From: CAWDMW01 sp963803575
Lineage (GTDB): Bacteria; Pseudomonadota; Alphaproteobacteria; Rickettsiales; UBA998
DNA: 64,000 nt
Direction: 5' to 3'
Assembly: GCA_963803575.1 (NCBI GenBank)
Contig: CAWDMW010000002.1
Span: 620,001-684,000 of the forward strand
The translations under genes were made by a program, and so were the position numbers. This document shows, piece by piece, positions 16,353-25,142 of the stretch. How positions within the stretch are numbered: position 1 is the first letter of the stretch; every line of letters starts with the position of its first letter. The notes under the pieces were generated by a model. That model was given only the letters and a program-made list of their open reading frames with translations, did not search any database and was not told the origin of the DNA.

Positions 16353-17171
16353 TCACAAAGCAGCCATTATGGCCTCGGGCTGTTGCATTCGCACCGGGGG
16401 TATATGTTCAAAGATGGAGGTGTGAGGGATGGAATGTTCCCTTGCATGGTTAATGATGCTATTGGAAATATCTGATGGTGTTACGCTATAGGGTAGTTCC
16501 AGTTTAATATCAAACTGTGTATCGGGGGTTTGATAGTCTTCTGCTGCCTTGCTCATGGAAGATGTCACCTCAATATCTGGCAGAGGATTGCGCATAGCTT
16601 TAGGGGTGAACTGGCTATGCTCTAATATTGGCTGCAATGCAGTTTTATTATCAATCAGTTCGTGCAATGTGCTTCGTACGTGTTCAGGGCGTGCGGCCAG
16701 TGCATAGAGTGTTGGGGAATGCTCTGCCAACACATCCAGCATAAATCCTCCCACTTCCCTGTCCGGAAGGTCAGCCAGTGGGTTTGAATAGGGGGAGTCC
16801 TCACGCACGTAATCCATTTTGAAGGTGATACGATTTGTTTCAGCGTCGTAATGAACATCAGGAGTGAATGCTTGTATATCGCTATGGCGCGCATCTGTAG
16901 TCAATTGGTATGCTTCGCCAATGTCATGACGCAAACGTTTCACATGATTAATTGATGACGTATGCAGAGACTCGTCGGCGTGATATTGCAACTCCTGCAT
17001 AATTTGGGGTATATATATGGCGGTTGTCTCGTTACATACGATAGATAGTTTGGATGCGTCACTGTCTGTACGAGCATAGGTGTCTAAATGTAGCGCATCG
17101 CGAGCATTTCCCAGCCCTTGCCACTGCAAAATGGGGCGCTGAATTGCTTCACTGATGCCTTCCGTCTGCAT
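16353..17171 (-). CDS. Hypothetical protein, 272 aa
   Basis: Not recognised. Soluble, acidic, no signal or membrane segment; mixed alpha/beta up to about residue 200, then a Pro- and Ser-rich tail. The ATG has no convincing ribosome site. The frame is open upstream for 20 more codons, up to the TAA that ends the gene at 17232, with no other start codon. It may thus be the 3' part of a longer gene split by a nonsense change, or the second gene of a pair. Confidence 0.5.
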   Translation of the reverse strand: MQTEGISEAIQRPILQWQGLGNARDALHLDTYARTDSDASKLSIVCNETTAIYIPQIMQELQYHADESLHTSSINHVKRLRHDIGEAYQLTTDARHSDIQAFTPDVHYDAETNRITFKMDYVREDSPYSNPLADLPDREVGGFMLDVLAEHSPTLYALAARPEHVRSTLHELIDNKTALQPILEHSQFTPKAMRNPLPDIEVTSSMSKAAEDYQTPDTQFDIKLELPYSVTPSDISNSIINHAREHSIPHTSIFEHIPPVRMQQPEAIMAAL

Positions 17172-17231
17172 GAGCTGTTGTAACTCTGCACGTACCTGCT
17201 CGGCGGACGTGTCATGGGTATTGCGAGAAAA

Positions 17232-17486
17232 TTATTGCTCAATAGCAGGGATGCCCATCAGCACATCTTCTATGTCACGTTTTGCCTGATCTATGTTTTG
17301 CTCGGCAATTGGGTCAGTATGAAGAACGATTCCGTATGTAGAGGTCGTAAGATTTGGTTGTTGCGTAGCGTCACGCTCATCGACAATAGAGGCGCGAAGC
17401 TCCATCACGGTGCTTTGTTGTCTTATGGTATCTGACAAGGCACGCCTGGCTGAACGCATGCGCTCTAAATCTGACGTGTCACTCAT
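17232..17486 (-). CDS. Hypothetical protein, 84 aa
   Basis: Not recognised. Helical N-terminus with Arg-rich LERMRSARRALSDTIRQQS, then a more polar part ending MGIPAIEQ. GGAGTAA lies just before the ATG, a good ribosome site. It shares its reading frame with the next gene, separated by one TAA and 20 codons; see the findings. No known domain. Confidence 0.55.
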   Translation of the reverse strand: MSDTSDLERMRSARRALSDTIRQQSTVMELRASIVDERDATQQPNLTTSTYGIVLHTDPIAEQNIDQAKRDIEDVLMGIPAIEQ

Positions 17487-17637
17487 TAGCTTACTCCTTT
17501 GTATTTGCTTAATTATTTCACAGTTTTAGTCTGATAGCAAGTACGTTGTATTTATGAAGCAAAAGCGACTAAGGTGCCTCAATGTAGTGCAGTGAGGATC
17601 AAGTGAAATACAGTGCATAGGTTTAACGATTTTTTGG

Positions 17638-17666
17638 TTGACATGTCTTGTTAGTAGCGATAAACA
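17638..17666 (+). promoter_or_regulatory. Promoter of rplM-rpsI
   Basis: TTGACA, a 17-bp spacer, then TAAACA, ending 38 bp before the rplM start. The -35 box is perfect; the -10 box is weak but well placed. Confidence 0.6.
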
Positions 17667-17704
17667 TGCCTGCTAGATTACACAAAATAACAGAAGATAA
17701 GTTA

Positions 17705-18163
17705 ATGAAAACCTTTTCGGCAAAGCCAACCGATATTACGCGCGACTGGTGGGTGATTGACGCTCAGGACATCGTGCTGGGTCGTTTATCTGCACAAGTG
17801 GCGACCTTGCTGCGTGGCAAACATAAGCCTTACTACACACCGCACATGAACTGTGGCGATCACGTAGTGATTGTGAACGCAGATAAAGTGCAGATCAAGG
17901 GCAGAAAGATGACGGATAAAAAATATTACCGTCACACTGGATACCCGGGTGGATTAAAAGAAACGACTCCTGAAAAGATACTCTCTGGTAAGTTTCCAAA
18001 CCGTGTGGTTGAACTAGCTATACGCCGCATGATGCCCGGTGGGCCTCTTGGCCGTCAGCAGTTGAAGATGCTCAGTGTTTATGCTGGTGAAGCACATCCG
18101 CATGAAGCACAGCAACCGAAAGTTTTTGACATCGCGTCAATGAACGATAAAAACGCAAGATAA
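17705..18163 (+). CDS. rplM: 50S ribosomal protein L13
   Basis: Large-subunit protein L13, 152 residues, early assembly protein. Start chosen at MKTFSAKPTDI, matching the family; the frame runs 19 codons further upstream without similarity. Motifs WWVIDAQDIVLGRLSAQVA and GRKMTDKKYYRHTGYPGG are typical. It is followed 12 bp later by rpsI, the usual bacterial pair. Confidence 0.98.
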   Translation: MKTFSAKPTDITRDWWVIDAQDIVLGRLSAQVATLLRGKHKPYYTPHMNCGDHVVIVNADKVQIKGRKMTDKKYYRHTGYPGGLKETTPEKILSGKFPNRVVELAIRRMMPGGPLGRQQLKMLSVYAGEAHPHEAQQPKVFDIASMNDKNAR

Positions 18164-18175
18164 AGTATTAAGCAT

Positions 18176-18607
18176 ATGACAGAAGCAACGCAAGAAACAC
18201 GTGAGCCAAAAATAGACGCGCAAGGTAGAGCCTACGGTACAGGTCGTCGTAAAGATGCCGTTGCACGCGTGTGGGTTAAGCCCGGTAATGGCAAGGTGAC
18301 AATTAATGGCCGTGAGTTAGAGCGTTATTTTGCTCGTCCGGTATTGCGTATGATTATTAACCAGCCATTTGGTGCGTTAGATCGTGAAAACGCATTTGAT
18401 GTGTTTGCTACTGTTAAAGGCGGTGGGCTTTCAGGTCAGGCTGGTGCGATTCGTCATGGTATTAGCCGTGCATTGGACAATTTCAGCGGTGAGTTTCATA
18501 CTATCCTGCGTCGCGGTGGATTCCTTACGCGTGATAGCCGTGTGGTAGAGCGTAAGAAATATGGTCGTGCGAAAGCCCGTCGTAGCTTCCAGTTCTCTAA
18601 GCGCTGA
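18176..18607 (+). CDS. rpsI: 30S ribosomal protein S9
   Basis: Small-subunit protein S9, 143 residues. Motifs YGTGRRKDAVARVWVKPGNG and the C-terminal basic tail ending QFSKR, which reaches the P site tRNA, are intact. It carries a short N-terminal extension with Glu and Thr, common in alphaproteobacteria. Operon with rplM; ends in a strong terminator. Confidence 0.98.
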   Translation: MTEATQETREPKIDAQGRAYGTGRRKDAVARVWVKPGNGKVTINGRELERYFARPVLRMIINQPFGALDRENAFDVFATVKGGGLSGQAGAIRHGISRALDNFSGEFHTILRRGGFLTRDSRVVERKKYGRAKARRSFQFSKR

Positions 18608-18634
18608 TTGCGATACCTGTATTACGTACACAAG

Positions 18635-18664
18635 AAACCGTCGCTTTCAGCGGCGGTTTTTTTT
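18635..18664 (+). terminator. Terminator of rplM-rpsI
   Basis: Stem AAACCGTCGC/GCGGCGGTTT with one G-T pair and a TTTCA loop, then eight or more T. It lies 28 bp after rpsI. Confidence 0.92.
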
Positions 18665-18686
18665 GGCCTTATTTCTATGACTATTC

Positions 18687-19187
18687 ATGACGTTTTCTAT
18701 GCATATTTCTCGGCTTGATGCAGGACATGCCCCACTGCTTCGCACGTTACGGCTGGAGGCATTGCGGAATTACCCTGAATATTTCACCGGTACCTACGCA
18801 GAAGAATCGCAGTATGATGACGCCTATTTTGCCAATATTATTGGCAGAGATGAGGTTTATGGGGTTTGGAATGGTGAGGCTTTAATAAGCAGTGCAGCGT
18901 TGCAGCCAGATGTGCGACCCCATAATGAGCATAAGGCGATATTATGGATGATGTATGTTCAGTCTACCTGTCAGGGGCAGGGTGCAGGTCAGCGATTACT
19001 AGAGCATATTATAGATGATGCAGCACAGCGATATGAGCAGATATTGCTAAGTGTAGAATCAGGTAACCAGAGTGCTGTCAGACTGTATCAACGGTTGGGA
19101 TTTACGCAATATGGGTATGAGCCGCGTACCGCAAAATTACCGGATGGACGGTATTTAGATGATATTTTAATGATACGCTTTCTTTAA
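18687..19187 (+). CDS. GNAT family N-acetyltransferase
   Basis: A 166-residue GCN5-related acetyltransferase. The acetyl-CoA loop shows as QSTCQGQGAGQRLLEHI (Q/R-x-x-G-x-G/A pattern), and the C-terminal strand-helix as SVESGNQSAVRLYQRLGFTQ. The start is ATG at 18687 or 18699; both give complete domains. The acceptor substrate is unknown. It lies between the ribosomal-protein terminator and argC, in the same direction. Confidence 0.88.
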   Translation: MTFSMHISRLDAGHAPLLRTLRLEALRNYPEYFTGTYAEESQYDDAYFANIIGRDEVYGVWNGEALISSAALQPDVRPHNEHKAILWMMYVQSTCQGQGAGQRLLEHIIDDAAQRYEQILLSVESGNQSAVRLYQRLGFTQYGYEPRTAKLPDGRYLDDILMIRFL

Positions 19188-19215
19188 ACCTTCTGCTTAT
19201 GTTAGAGTGCATGGT

Positions 19216-20262
19216 ATGAATCAGGTTTCTACAGTGAATATTGCCGTGCTGGGTGCCAGCGGATACACGGGTGCCGAGTTGTTGCGTTTGCTGTTGCAAC
19301 ATCCGCACGCTTACATCAGCGCACTTGCAGCTTACAGCCATGCGGGCAAGCCAGTTTCCGCAGTGTTTCCGCATCTTTATCATCATGATTTGCCGAATTT
19401 AGTCACGATTGAATCCATTGATTTCAGTGATATTGATCTGGTGTTTTGCTGCTTACCGCATGGTACGACACAACCTATTATTGCGTCTCTGCCGGGTCAC
19501 GTGCGTATTATTGATCTATCTGCTGACTTTCGCCTGCATGACGCGGCAGCTTACCAGCATTGGTATGGCAAGCACCATCAGGCATTAGCATTGCAATCGC
19601 AAGCGGTTTATGGGTTAAGCGAGCATTACCGTGACCAGATTAACGATGCACGACTGGTTGCTAATCCCGGTTGTTATCCTACCTGTAGTCTGCTTCCTTT
19701 GTTGCCTTTGGTTAATGCAGCGATGCTGGAGCAGGGACAGCTTATCATTGATGCCAAGTCCGGTGTTTCCGGGGCAGGACGAGCAGTGAAAGAGTCACTC
19801 ATTTATAATGAGGTGGCAGAAGGGTTGACGCCTTACAGTGTTAATCAGCACCGACATAAAGCGGAAATGATGCAGGAATTACACGTCACTGACAGCCGCT
19901 ATGATGTTACGTTTGTACCACATTTGATTCCGCAGCGCCGTGGCATGGTCGCAACCATGTATGCCAGACTCGCTAATGGAGCTACCATCAACGATGCACG
20001 AGTCACCTTGCAGGAATGTTATGCACCTGCCCCTTTCGTACAGGTGCTTGGTGATGACATGGTGCCATCCACTCATCATGTGCGTGGTTCCAATCAGTGC
20101 TACATGAATGTGTTTACCGGATCAGACAATCAACATATTATTCTTATCTCAGCCATTGATAATCTGATGAAAGGTGCATCCGGGCAGGCGGTGCATAATA
20201 TGAATCTGATGTACGGTTTCGATGAAACAGCAGGATTAACGCAAGGAGCTTTATTCCCATGA
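19216..20262 (+). CDS. argC: N-acetyl-gamma-glutamyl-phosphate reductase
   Basis: Third step of arginine synthesis, NADPH-dependent reduction of N-acetylglutamyl phosphate to the semialdehyde; 348 residues. NADP site VLGASGYTGAELLRLL, catalytic Cys in NPGCYPTCSLL, and active-site block SGAGRAVKE are present. The ATG at 19216 has TTAGAG 8 nt upstream; a GTG three codons earlier is possible. It overlaps the next gene as ATGA. The rpsI-argC order is common in alphaproteobacteria. Confidence 0.97.
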   Translation: MNQVSTVNIAVLGASGYTGAELLRLLLQHPHAYISALAAYSHAGKPVSAVFPHLYHHDLPNLVTIESIDFSDIDLVFCCLPHGTTQPIIASLPGHVRIIDLSADFRLHDAAAYQHWYGKHHQALALQSQAVYGLSEHYRDQINDARLVANPGCYPTCSLLPLLPLVNAAMLEQGQLIIDAKSGVSGAGRAVKESLIYNEVAEGLTPYSVNQHRHKAEMMQELHVTDSRYDVTFVPHLIPQRRGMVATMYARLANGATINDARVTLQECYAPAPFVQVLGDDMVPSTHHVRGSNQCYMNVFTGSDNQHIILISAIDNLMKGASGQAVHNMNLMYGFDETAGLTQGALFP

Positions 20263-20810
20263 CACAAACCCCATCTATTCTTCCGTATAAGGGTATCATG
20301 CCGCGCATTGCTGACGATGTGTTTATTGCTCCAACGGCTACTATCATTGGCGATGTTACCATAGGTGCGGGCAGCTCGGTATGGTTTGGCACCGTCATTC
20401 GCGGGGATGTGATGCCAATCACCATTGGTGAGCGCACCAACATTCAGGATAATAGCGTTATCCACGTAACACGCAAGGTAGGGGCAACAGTGATTGGTTC
20501 CGGTGTCACCATTGGCCACGCGGTAATGCTTCATGCCTGCACCGTTGAAGATAACGCGTTTATCGGGATGCGCTCGGTTATGCTGGATCACACTGTGGTA
20601 CGTTGTGGCGGAATGCTGGCGGCAAGTGCAACTTTGACACCGCGAAAGGAAGTGGCTACAGGTGAGTTATGGGCGGGCAGTCCTGCACGACATATGCGGA
20701 TGATGCGTGAAGATGAAGTTGCGTTTCTCTCTATATCCGCGCAAAACTATGTTGAACTGGCGCAGGACTATATGTCTGAACCTTCACCTTTATCTGCCCG
20801 CACATCATAA
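20259..20810 (+). CDS. Gamma-carbonic anhydrase family protein
   Basis: Left-handed beta-helix protein of the gamma-CA/YrdA/PaaY type, 183 residues. Hexapeptide repeats run from about 20 to 150 (for example VTIGAGSSVWFGTVIRGD). The likely metal-binding histidines are in NSVIHV, VTIGHAVMLHAC. Enzymes of this group hydrate CO2 or are inactive homologues. The start overlaps argC by 4 nt. The bicarbonate permease gene lies next to it in convergent orientation, which supports a role in inorganic carbon balance. Confidence 0.92.
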   Translation: MTQTPSILPYKGIMPRIADDVFIAPTATIIGDVTIGAGSSVWFGTVIRGDVMPITIGERTNIQDNSVIHVTRKVGATVIGSGVTIGHAVMLHACTVEDNAFIGMRSVMLDHTVVRCGGMLAASATLTPRKEVATGELWAGSPARHMRMMREDEVAFLSISAQNYVELAQDYMSEPSPLSARTS

Positions 20811-20817
20811 ACAACAC

Positions 20818-21795
20818 TTACCCGCCATAAAGCCACTTTGCCATATGGTAGTAAAGCGGCACCCCGATAATCAGGTTAAACGGAAAGGTCAGTACCAGTG
20901 ACGAGGTGATGTAATAAGCTGGGTTAGCATCAGGCAGTGCCAGTTTCATGGCAGCTGGCACGGCAATATAGGAAGCACTGGCACCTAGCACGCCAAACAA
21001 AACGGCATCAGCAAATGCCATTCCCAGCAAATGCCCAGTAAACAGCGCAATGCTGGCACCCAGCACTGGCATATAGAAGGTGAAGGCCAGCAAGCCTACA
21101 GGGAAGCGGCGAACAAAATGAAATTTGCGGGATGAAACCAGCCCCAGTTCCATCAGAAAGATACAGAGTACGGCGTAAAAGGGTTTGATGATAAATGGTT
21201 CAATGCGTGCAAGCCCACTCGCATCAGCGGTCATACCGATAATCAGGCTGCCGATAAGCAGTACGATGGAGCTATTGAGCAATGCATCACGCATCAATTC
21301 TACTGAGAAAAGACGTTTCTTTTGTTGTCCATCCAGTCGGTTGCTTTCTCGCGCCAGCATGATACCTGACAAGATGGCTGGTGCTTCCATCAAAGCCATT
21401 AATGTCACAATATAGCCTGTATATTGATAGTTATTACCTTCCAGATAACTCACGGCGTAGCTAAAAGTCACTACACTAACAGACCCATAATGTGCGGCTA
21501 TGGCTGCCGTATCCAGCCTGCTTAAACGTGTGGTGGTGCGCAAAAAGAATGCTGCCATAAAGGGGTAGGCGCAGCTAATGGTTATAGCTGCGACAAACAC
21601 CGGCCATAGCGCGAGTAACTCTGCATGTGTGGATTCACGCAGGCCAATCCCGCCTTTCAATCCAATGGCAATCATCAGATACATAGACATGGCTTTGGTA
21701 ACCTGTTCGGGAATATCCAAATCGGAGCGCAGCAATCCGGCCAATATCGCCAGAATAAAGAACTGAATAGGTGGGTTCAGTAACATGTCTAACAT
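20818..21795 (-). CDS. SbtA-type sodium/bicarbonate symporter
   Basis: A 325-residue inner-membrane permease with about ten hydrophobic segments, of the SbtA (former DUF897) family. Conserved family traits are the N-terminal FFILAILAGLLRSDLDIPE, IGLKGGIGL, the HYGSVSVVTFSYAVSYLE block and a second repeat with GASASYIAVPAAMKLALPDA. In cyanobacteria SbtA imports bicarbonate with sodium; in heterotrophs the role is inferred. No SbtB (PII-like) partner gene is next to it. It ends 8 bp from the end of the carbonic-anhydrase-like gene. Confidence 0.9.
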   Translation of the reverse strand: MLDMLLNPPIQFFILAILAGLLRSDLDIPEQVTKAMSMYLMIAIGLKGGIGLRESTHAELLALWPVFVAAITISCAYPFMAAFFLRTTTRLSRLDTAAIAAHYGSVSVVTFSYAVSYLEGNNYQYTGYIVTLMALMEAPAILSGIMLARESNRLDGQQKKRLFSVELMRDALLNSSIVLLIGSLIIGMTADASGLARIEPFIIKPFYAVLCIFLMELGLVSSRKFHFVRRFPVGLLAFTFYMPVLGASIALFTGHLLGMAFADAVLFGVLGASASYIAVPAAMKLALPDANPAYYITSSLVLTFPFNLIIGVPLYYHMAKWLYGG

Positions 21796-21816
21796 AGGAT
21801 GTAGACTCCTTGAATG

Positions 21817-22836
21817 TTATGATGATGCGTTAGCTGGCATCCCTTTACTGGTGGAATACTCGAAATGTAATGCAGTATCCGGATGCACCAGCGGGTAAGC
21901 CGCGTGTGCTGCCATCGCTGCTTCTGAAAAACCACACAGAATCAGTTTGAGTTTCTTTGCGTAAGTCGCAATGTCGCCAATTGCGAAGATACCCGACTGG
22001 CTGGTTTGCATGGTGGCAGGGTCAACTGTAATGTGGTTCATATCTTGCTGTAGCCCCCACTCGGCAATAGGCCCTAGTTCCATGGCCAGCCCGAAGAAGG
22101 GAAGGAGTATATTCGCCTCCAGCATACGGGTTTGGCCATCTAATGTCGCCACCTCTACGCCGTCAAGTATACCGTTACTACCGCGTAGCCCGTGCAATTG
22201 ATAAGGGATCACCAATTCCACATTATCACGTGTTTGCGCTAGTTCGTGCAATTGTCTCAGGCTTTCAGGTGCTGCGCGGAACTTAGGACGACGATGCACA
22301 ACGTAAACATGTGCCGCAATATCGGCCAGTGATAATGCCCAGTCCACGGCAGAATCCCCGCCACCAGCAATAACGATACATTTGTCTCGAAACGTTTCTT
22401 TGCGTGTGACCATGTAAAAGATACTGCTGCCCTCATAGGCTTCCAGTCCTTCCAATGGGGGGCGGTTGGGGCCAAAGGCGCCACATCCTCCGGCAATAAT
22501 CACCGCTTTTGCCTGTATGGTGGTGCCGGCAGATGTGGTGATGTGCCAGCCATCTTCTTGCTGTGATAGGGTGGTAACCTGCTGATTTAGATGGTAGGTC
22601 GGTGCGAAGGGTGCGGCTTGCTGCTCCAGACGATCAATCAGATCAGCGGCGTCAATAGAGGGAAAACCCGGAATATCGTAGATGGGTTTTTCGGGATAGA
22701 GTGCCGTGCATTGCCCACCCACGGCTGCCAGCGTGTCAATGACATGGCACTGCATTTTCAGCATTCCACATTCAAATACGGCAAATAGCCCAACAGGCCC
22801 CGCACCAATAATCGCAACATCAGTTTTGTGTGTCAT
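21817..22836 (-). CDS. Ferredoxin/flavodoxin-NADP reductase, thioredoxin-reductase-like type
   Basis: A 339-residue FAD enzyme like Bacillus YumC and the FNR of Chlorobium. FAD site VAIIGAGPVGLFAVFECG at 7-24, GGQCTALYPEKPIYDIPGFP typical of this class instead of a redox CxxC, the NADPH site IVIAGGGDSAVDWALSL, and FAIGDIATY near the C-terminus. It passes electrons between NADPH and ferredoxin or flavodoxin. It lies 21 bp upstream of the permease gene in the same direction, possibly cotranscribed. Confidence 0.93.
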   Translation of the reverse strand: MTHKTDVAIIGAGPVGLFAVFECGMLKMQCHVIDTLAAVGGQCTALYPEKPIYDIPGFPSIDAADLIDRLEQQAAPFAPTYHLNQQVTTLSQQEDGWHITTSAGTTIQAKAVIIAGGCGAFGPNRPPLEGLEAYEGSSIFYMVTRKETFRDKCIVIAGGGDSAVDWALSLADIAAHVYVVHRRPKFRAAPESLRQLHELAQTRDNVELVIPYQLHGLRGSNGILDGVEVATLDGQTRMLEANILLPFFGLAMELGPIAEWGLQQDMNHITVDPATMQTSQSGIFAIGDIATYAKKLKLILCGFSEAAMAAHAAYPLVHPDTALHFEYSTSKGMPANASS

Positions 22837-23012
22837 ATGTGTTTAGTTGTACGCATCAAAGGACAGTTGAGTCAAGTGTTGAGTACTGTGCCGATGCCGC
22901 ATGATAAGAAACGCGTATGGAAAGTGGTTGCATGGTTCAATCGCTGTCTTGACTGAATGGATAAAGTGTGTCAGCTTCTGCAATATTCGACAAAAGACAG
23001 GAATTAAGCGCC

Positions 23013-23801
23013 ATGACGACATTGAAAGGTAGAAGTGCCATTATTACTGGTTCAACCAGCGGAATAGGACAGGGAATTGCTCGCTTTCTGGCACAGCAAG
23101 GTGCTGATATTATGCTCAACGGGTTTGGTGACGCACAGGAAATAGAGCGCGATCGCAAGCAAATGGCTGACGAAACAGGTGTAACCGTTAAATATAACGG
23201 TGCTGACATGACGAAGCCTGACGAGATTAAGGCATTGGTCGATGAAACACGTGATGCATTTGGTTCGGTTGATATTATTGTCAATAATGCAGGCATTCAG
23301 CATGTGGCACCAATTGAAGAGTTTCCTGCGGACAAATGGGATGCGATTATTGCCATCAACCTGTCATCTGCGTTTCATATGATGCAACATGCCGTACCGG
23401 TGATGAAAGAAAAAGGATGGGGACGGATTATCAATATAGCATCAGCACATGCGCTAGTTGCGTCGCCCTACAAATCTGCTTACGTGGCAGCCAAACACGG
23501 AATTGCGGGCTTAACGAAAGTGGTGGCACTGGAAACAGCGCAGGACGGAATCACGGTGAATGCGATTTGCCCGGGCTATGTGTGGACGCCACTGGTAGAA
23601 GGACAGGTGGCGGATACAGCAAAATCCCGTGGTATTTCAGAAGAAGAAGTGAAGCGTGATGTTTTGCTAAAAGCGCAACCAACCAAAGAATTCACCACTG
23701 TTGAACAGATCGGCGAAGTGGCCACCTTCCTGTGCAGCGATGGTGCGTCCAATATTACCGGTACCATTTTACCAGTAGATGGTGGGTGGACAGCACAGTA
23801 A
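23013..23801 (+). CDS. bdhA: 3-hydroxybutyrate dehydrogenase
   Basis: Short-chain dehydrogenase, 262 residues, that oxidises D-3-hydroxybutyrate to acetoacetate with NAD. Start at MTTLKGRSAIITG behind AGGA; the upstream extension lacks similarity. Nucleotide site TGSTSGIGQGIA, NNAGIQHVAPIEEFP, catalytic Ser and YxxxK (SAYVAAKHG), and the C-terminal GTILPVDGGWTAQ are typical of HBDH. With the next gene, a PHB depolymerase, it forms a pathway for using stored polyhydroxybutyrate. Confidence 0.95.
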   Translation: MTTLKGRSAIITGSTSGIGQGIARFLAQQGADIMLNGFGDAQEIERDRKQMADETGVTVKYNGADMTKPDEIKALVDETRDAFGSVDIIVNNAGIQHVAPIEEFPADKWDAIIAINLSSAFHMMQHAVPVMKEKGWGRIINIASAHALVASPYKSAYVAAKHGIAGLTKVVALETAQDGITVNAICPGYVWTPLVEGQVADTAKSRGISEEEVKRDVLLKAQPTKEFTTVEQIGEVATFLCSDGASNITGTILPVDGGWTAQ

Positions 23802-23912
23802 CGTGCAGAACTGGATGTCTGGTTTGTTGCATTGCGAAATAGCCGTGATACTGCATCAGAAATATGGTATAGATAGTGCTTAAACGCTATTAACAACATT
23901 GCGACAGGAATT

Positions 23913-25142
23913 ATGGAAAATTTTGCTCTTTATCACATGTATGAACTTCATCGTGCAACCGTTGCTCCGGTACGGACGATGGCGAGCTGGATGAAAGGAA
24001 GCTTTAGTCACCCATTTAGCCCTGTCACCTACACGGGGTTTGGCCGACATACAGCCGCGGGTTTGGAGTTATTTGACCGCATTACCCGTGACTACACAAA
24101 GCCACGCTTTGGCTTGAAAGAGACAGAGATAGACGGCAAGTCTGTTGAAGTGACCAACACGGTGGTAATGAAAGAAACATTTTGCCATTTGCGTCACTTT
24201 AAGCGCGAAGGGTTGAAAGCGGTGCAGCCTAAGATTCTGATTGTTGCCCCAATGTCTGGCCATCATGCGACTTTGCTGCGTGGTACGGTTTCTGCTCTCA
24301 TTCCGCATGCAGATGTGTACATTACTGATTGGGTGGATGCGAGGGACGTGCCAGCCATGAAAGGCGGGTTTGATCTGGATGACTATATCTCTATGGTACG
24401 TGATTGCATCCGCTTTCTTGGCAAAGACGTGCATGTGCTGGCCGTATGTCAGCCTGCGGTGCCAGTGTTGGCGGCTGTATCCATCATGAGTGAAGCGGAT
24501 GATCCGTATGTGCCAAAAAGCATGACGCTGATGGGAGGGCCTATTGATACACGTGTAGGGATTACCCGCGTTAATGAGTTGGCGCAACAAAAGCCTTTAG
24601 ATTGGTTTGAACGAAACGTGATTACCCGCGTACCGGTAAAATATCCGGGCTTCCTGCGCCGCGTTTATCCGGGCTTCCTGCAATTAAGTGGGTTTATGCA
24701 AATGAATCTGGATCGCCATATTGGTGAGCACGTCAAATTGTTCCAACATCTGGTGGACGGTGACGGCGATAGTGCTACCGCTCATACCAAATTCTACGAT
24801 GAGTATTTATCTGTCGCAGATATTACCGCTGAGTTCTACTTGCAGACAATAGATCGGGTGTTCCAGCGTCATTTGCTGCCCAAAGGTGAGCTGGATTATC
24901 GCGGTCAACGTGTAAAGCCAGAAGCTATCACTAAAACTGCGTTATTATGTGTGGAAGGTGAGCGTGATGATATCTCCGGTGTTGGCCAAACCAAAGCTGC
25001 AATGGATTTATGTTCCAATATTCCTGACGCACGTAAACGTTATCATCTGCAAAAAGCCACGGGGCATTACGGTATATTTAACGGCCGTAAATACCGTGAG
25101 CAAATTGTTCCTGAAATTCTTGACCATATACATAATGCCTAA
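23913..25142 (+). CDS. phaZ: Intracellular polyhydroxybutyrate depolymerase
   Basis: A 409-residue PHB depolymerase of the alphaproteobacterial/Ralstonia PhaZ1 type, alpha/beta hydrolase fold, acting on native granules in the cytoplasm. The family N-terminus MENFALYHMYELHRATVAP is present. The nucleophile sits in a lipase-like box with Cys, AVCQPAVPVLAA, as is usual for this class. The C-terminal His is in KATGHYGIFNGRKYRE. The patatin gene begins at the very next base after its stop, so the two are an operon. Confidence 0.95.
   Translation: MENFALYHMYELHRATVAPVRTMASWMKGSFSHPFSPVTYTGFGRHTAAGLELFDRITRDYTKPRFGLKETEIDGKSVEVTNTVVMKETFCHLRHFKREGLKAVQPKILIVAPMSGHHATLLRGTVSALIPHADVYITDWVDARDVPAMKGGFDLDDYISMVRDCIRFLGKDVHVLAVCQPAVPVLAAVSIMSEADDPYVPKSMTLMGGPIDTRVGITRVNELAQQKPLDWFERNVITRVPVKYPGFLRRVYPGFLQLSGFMQMNLDRHIGEHVKLFQHLVDGDGDSATAHTKFYDEYLSVADITAEFYLQTIDRVFQRHLLPKGELDYRGQRVKPEAITKTALLCVEGERDDISGVGQTKAAMDLCSNIPDARKRYHLQKATGHYGIFNGRKYREQIVPEILDHIHNA

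Noticed and set aside
23875..23900. CtrA-like site TTAA-N-TTAAC upstream of the PHB depolymerase gene
   Set aside because: The spacing is 6 rather than the usual 7 and no second site supports it.
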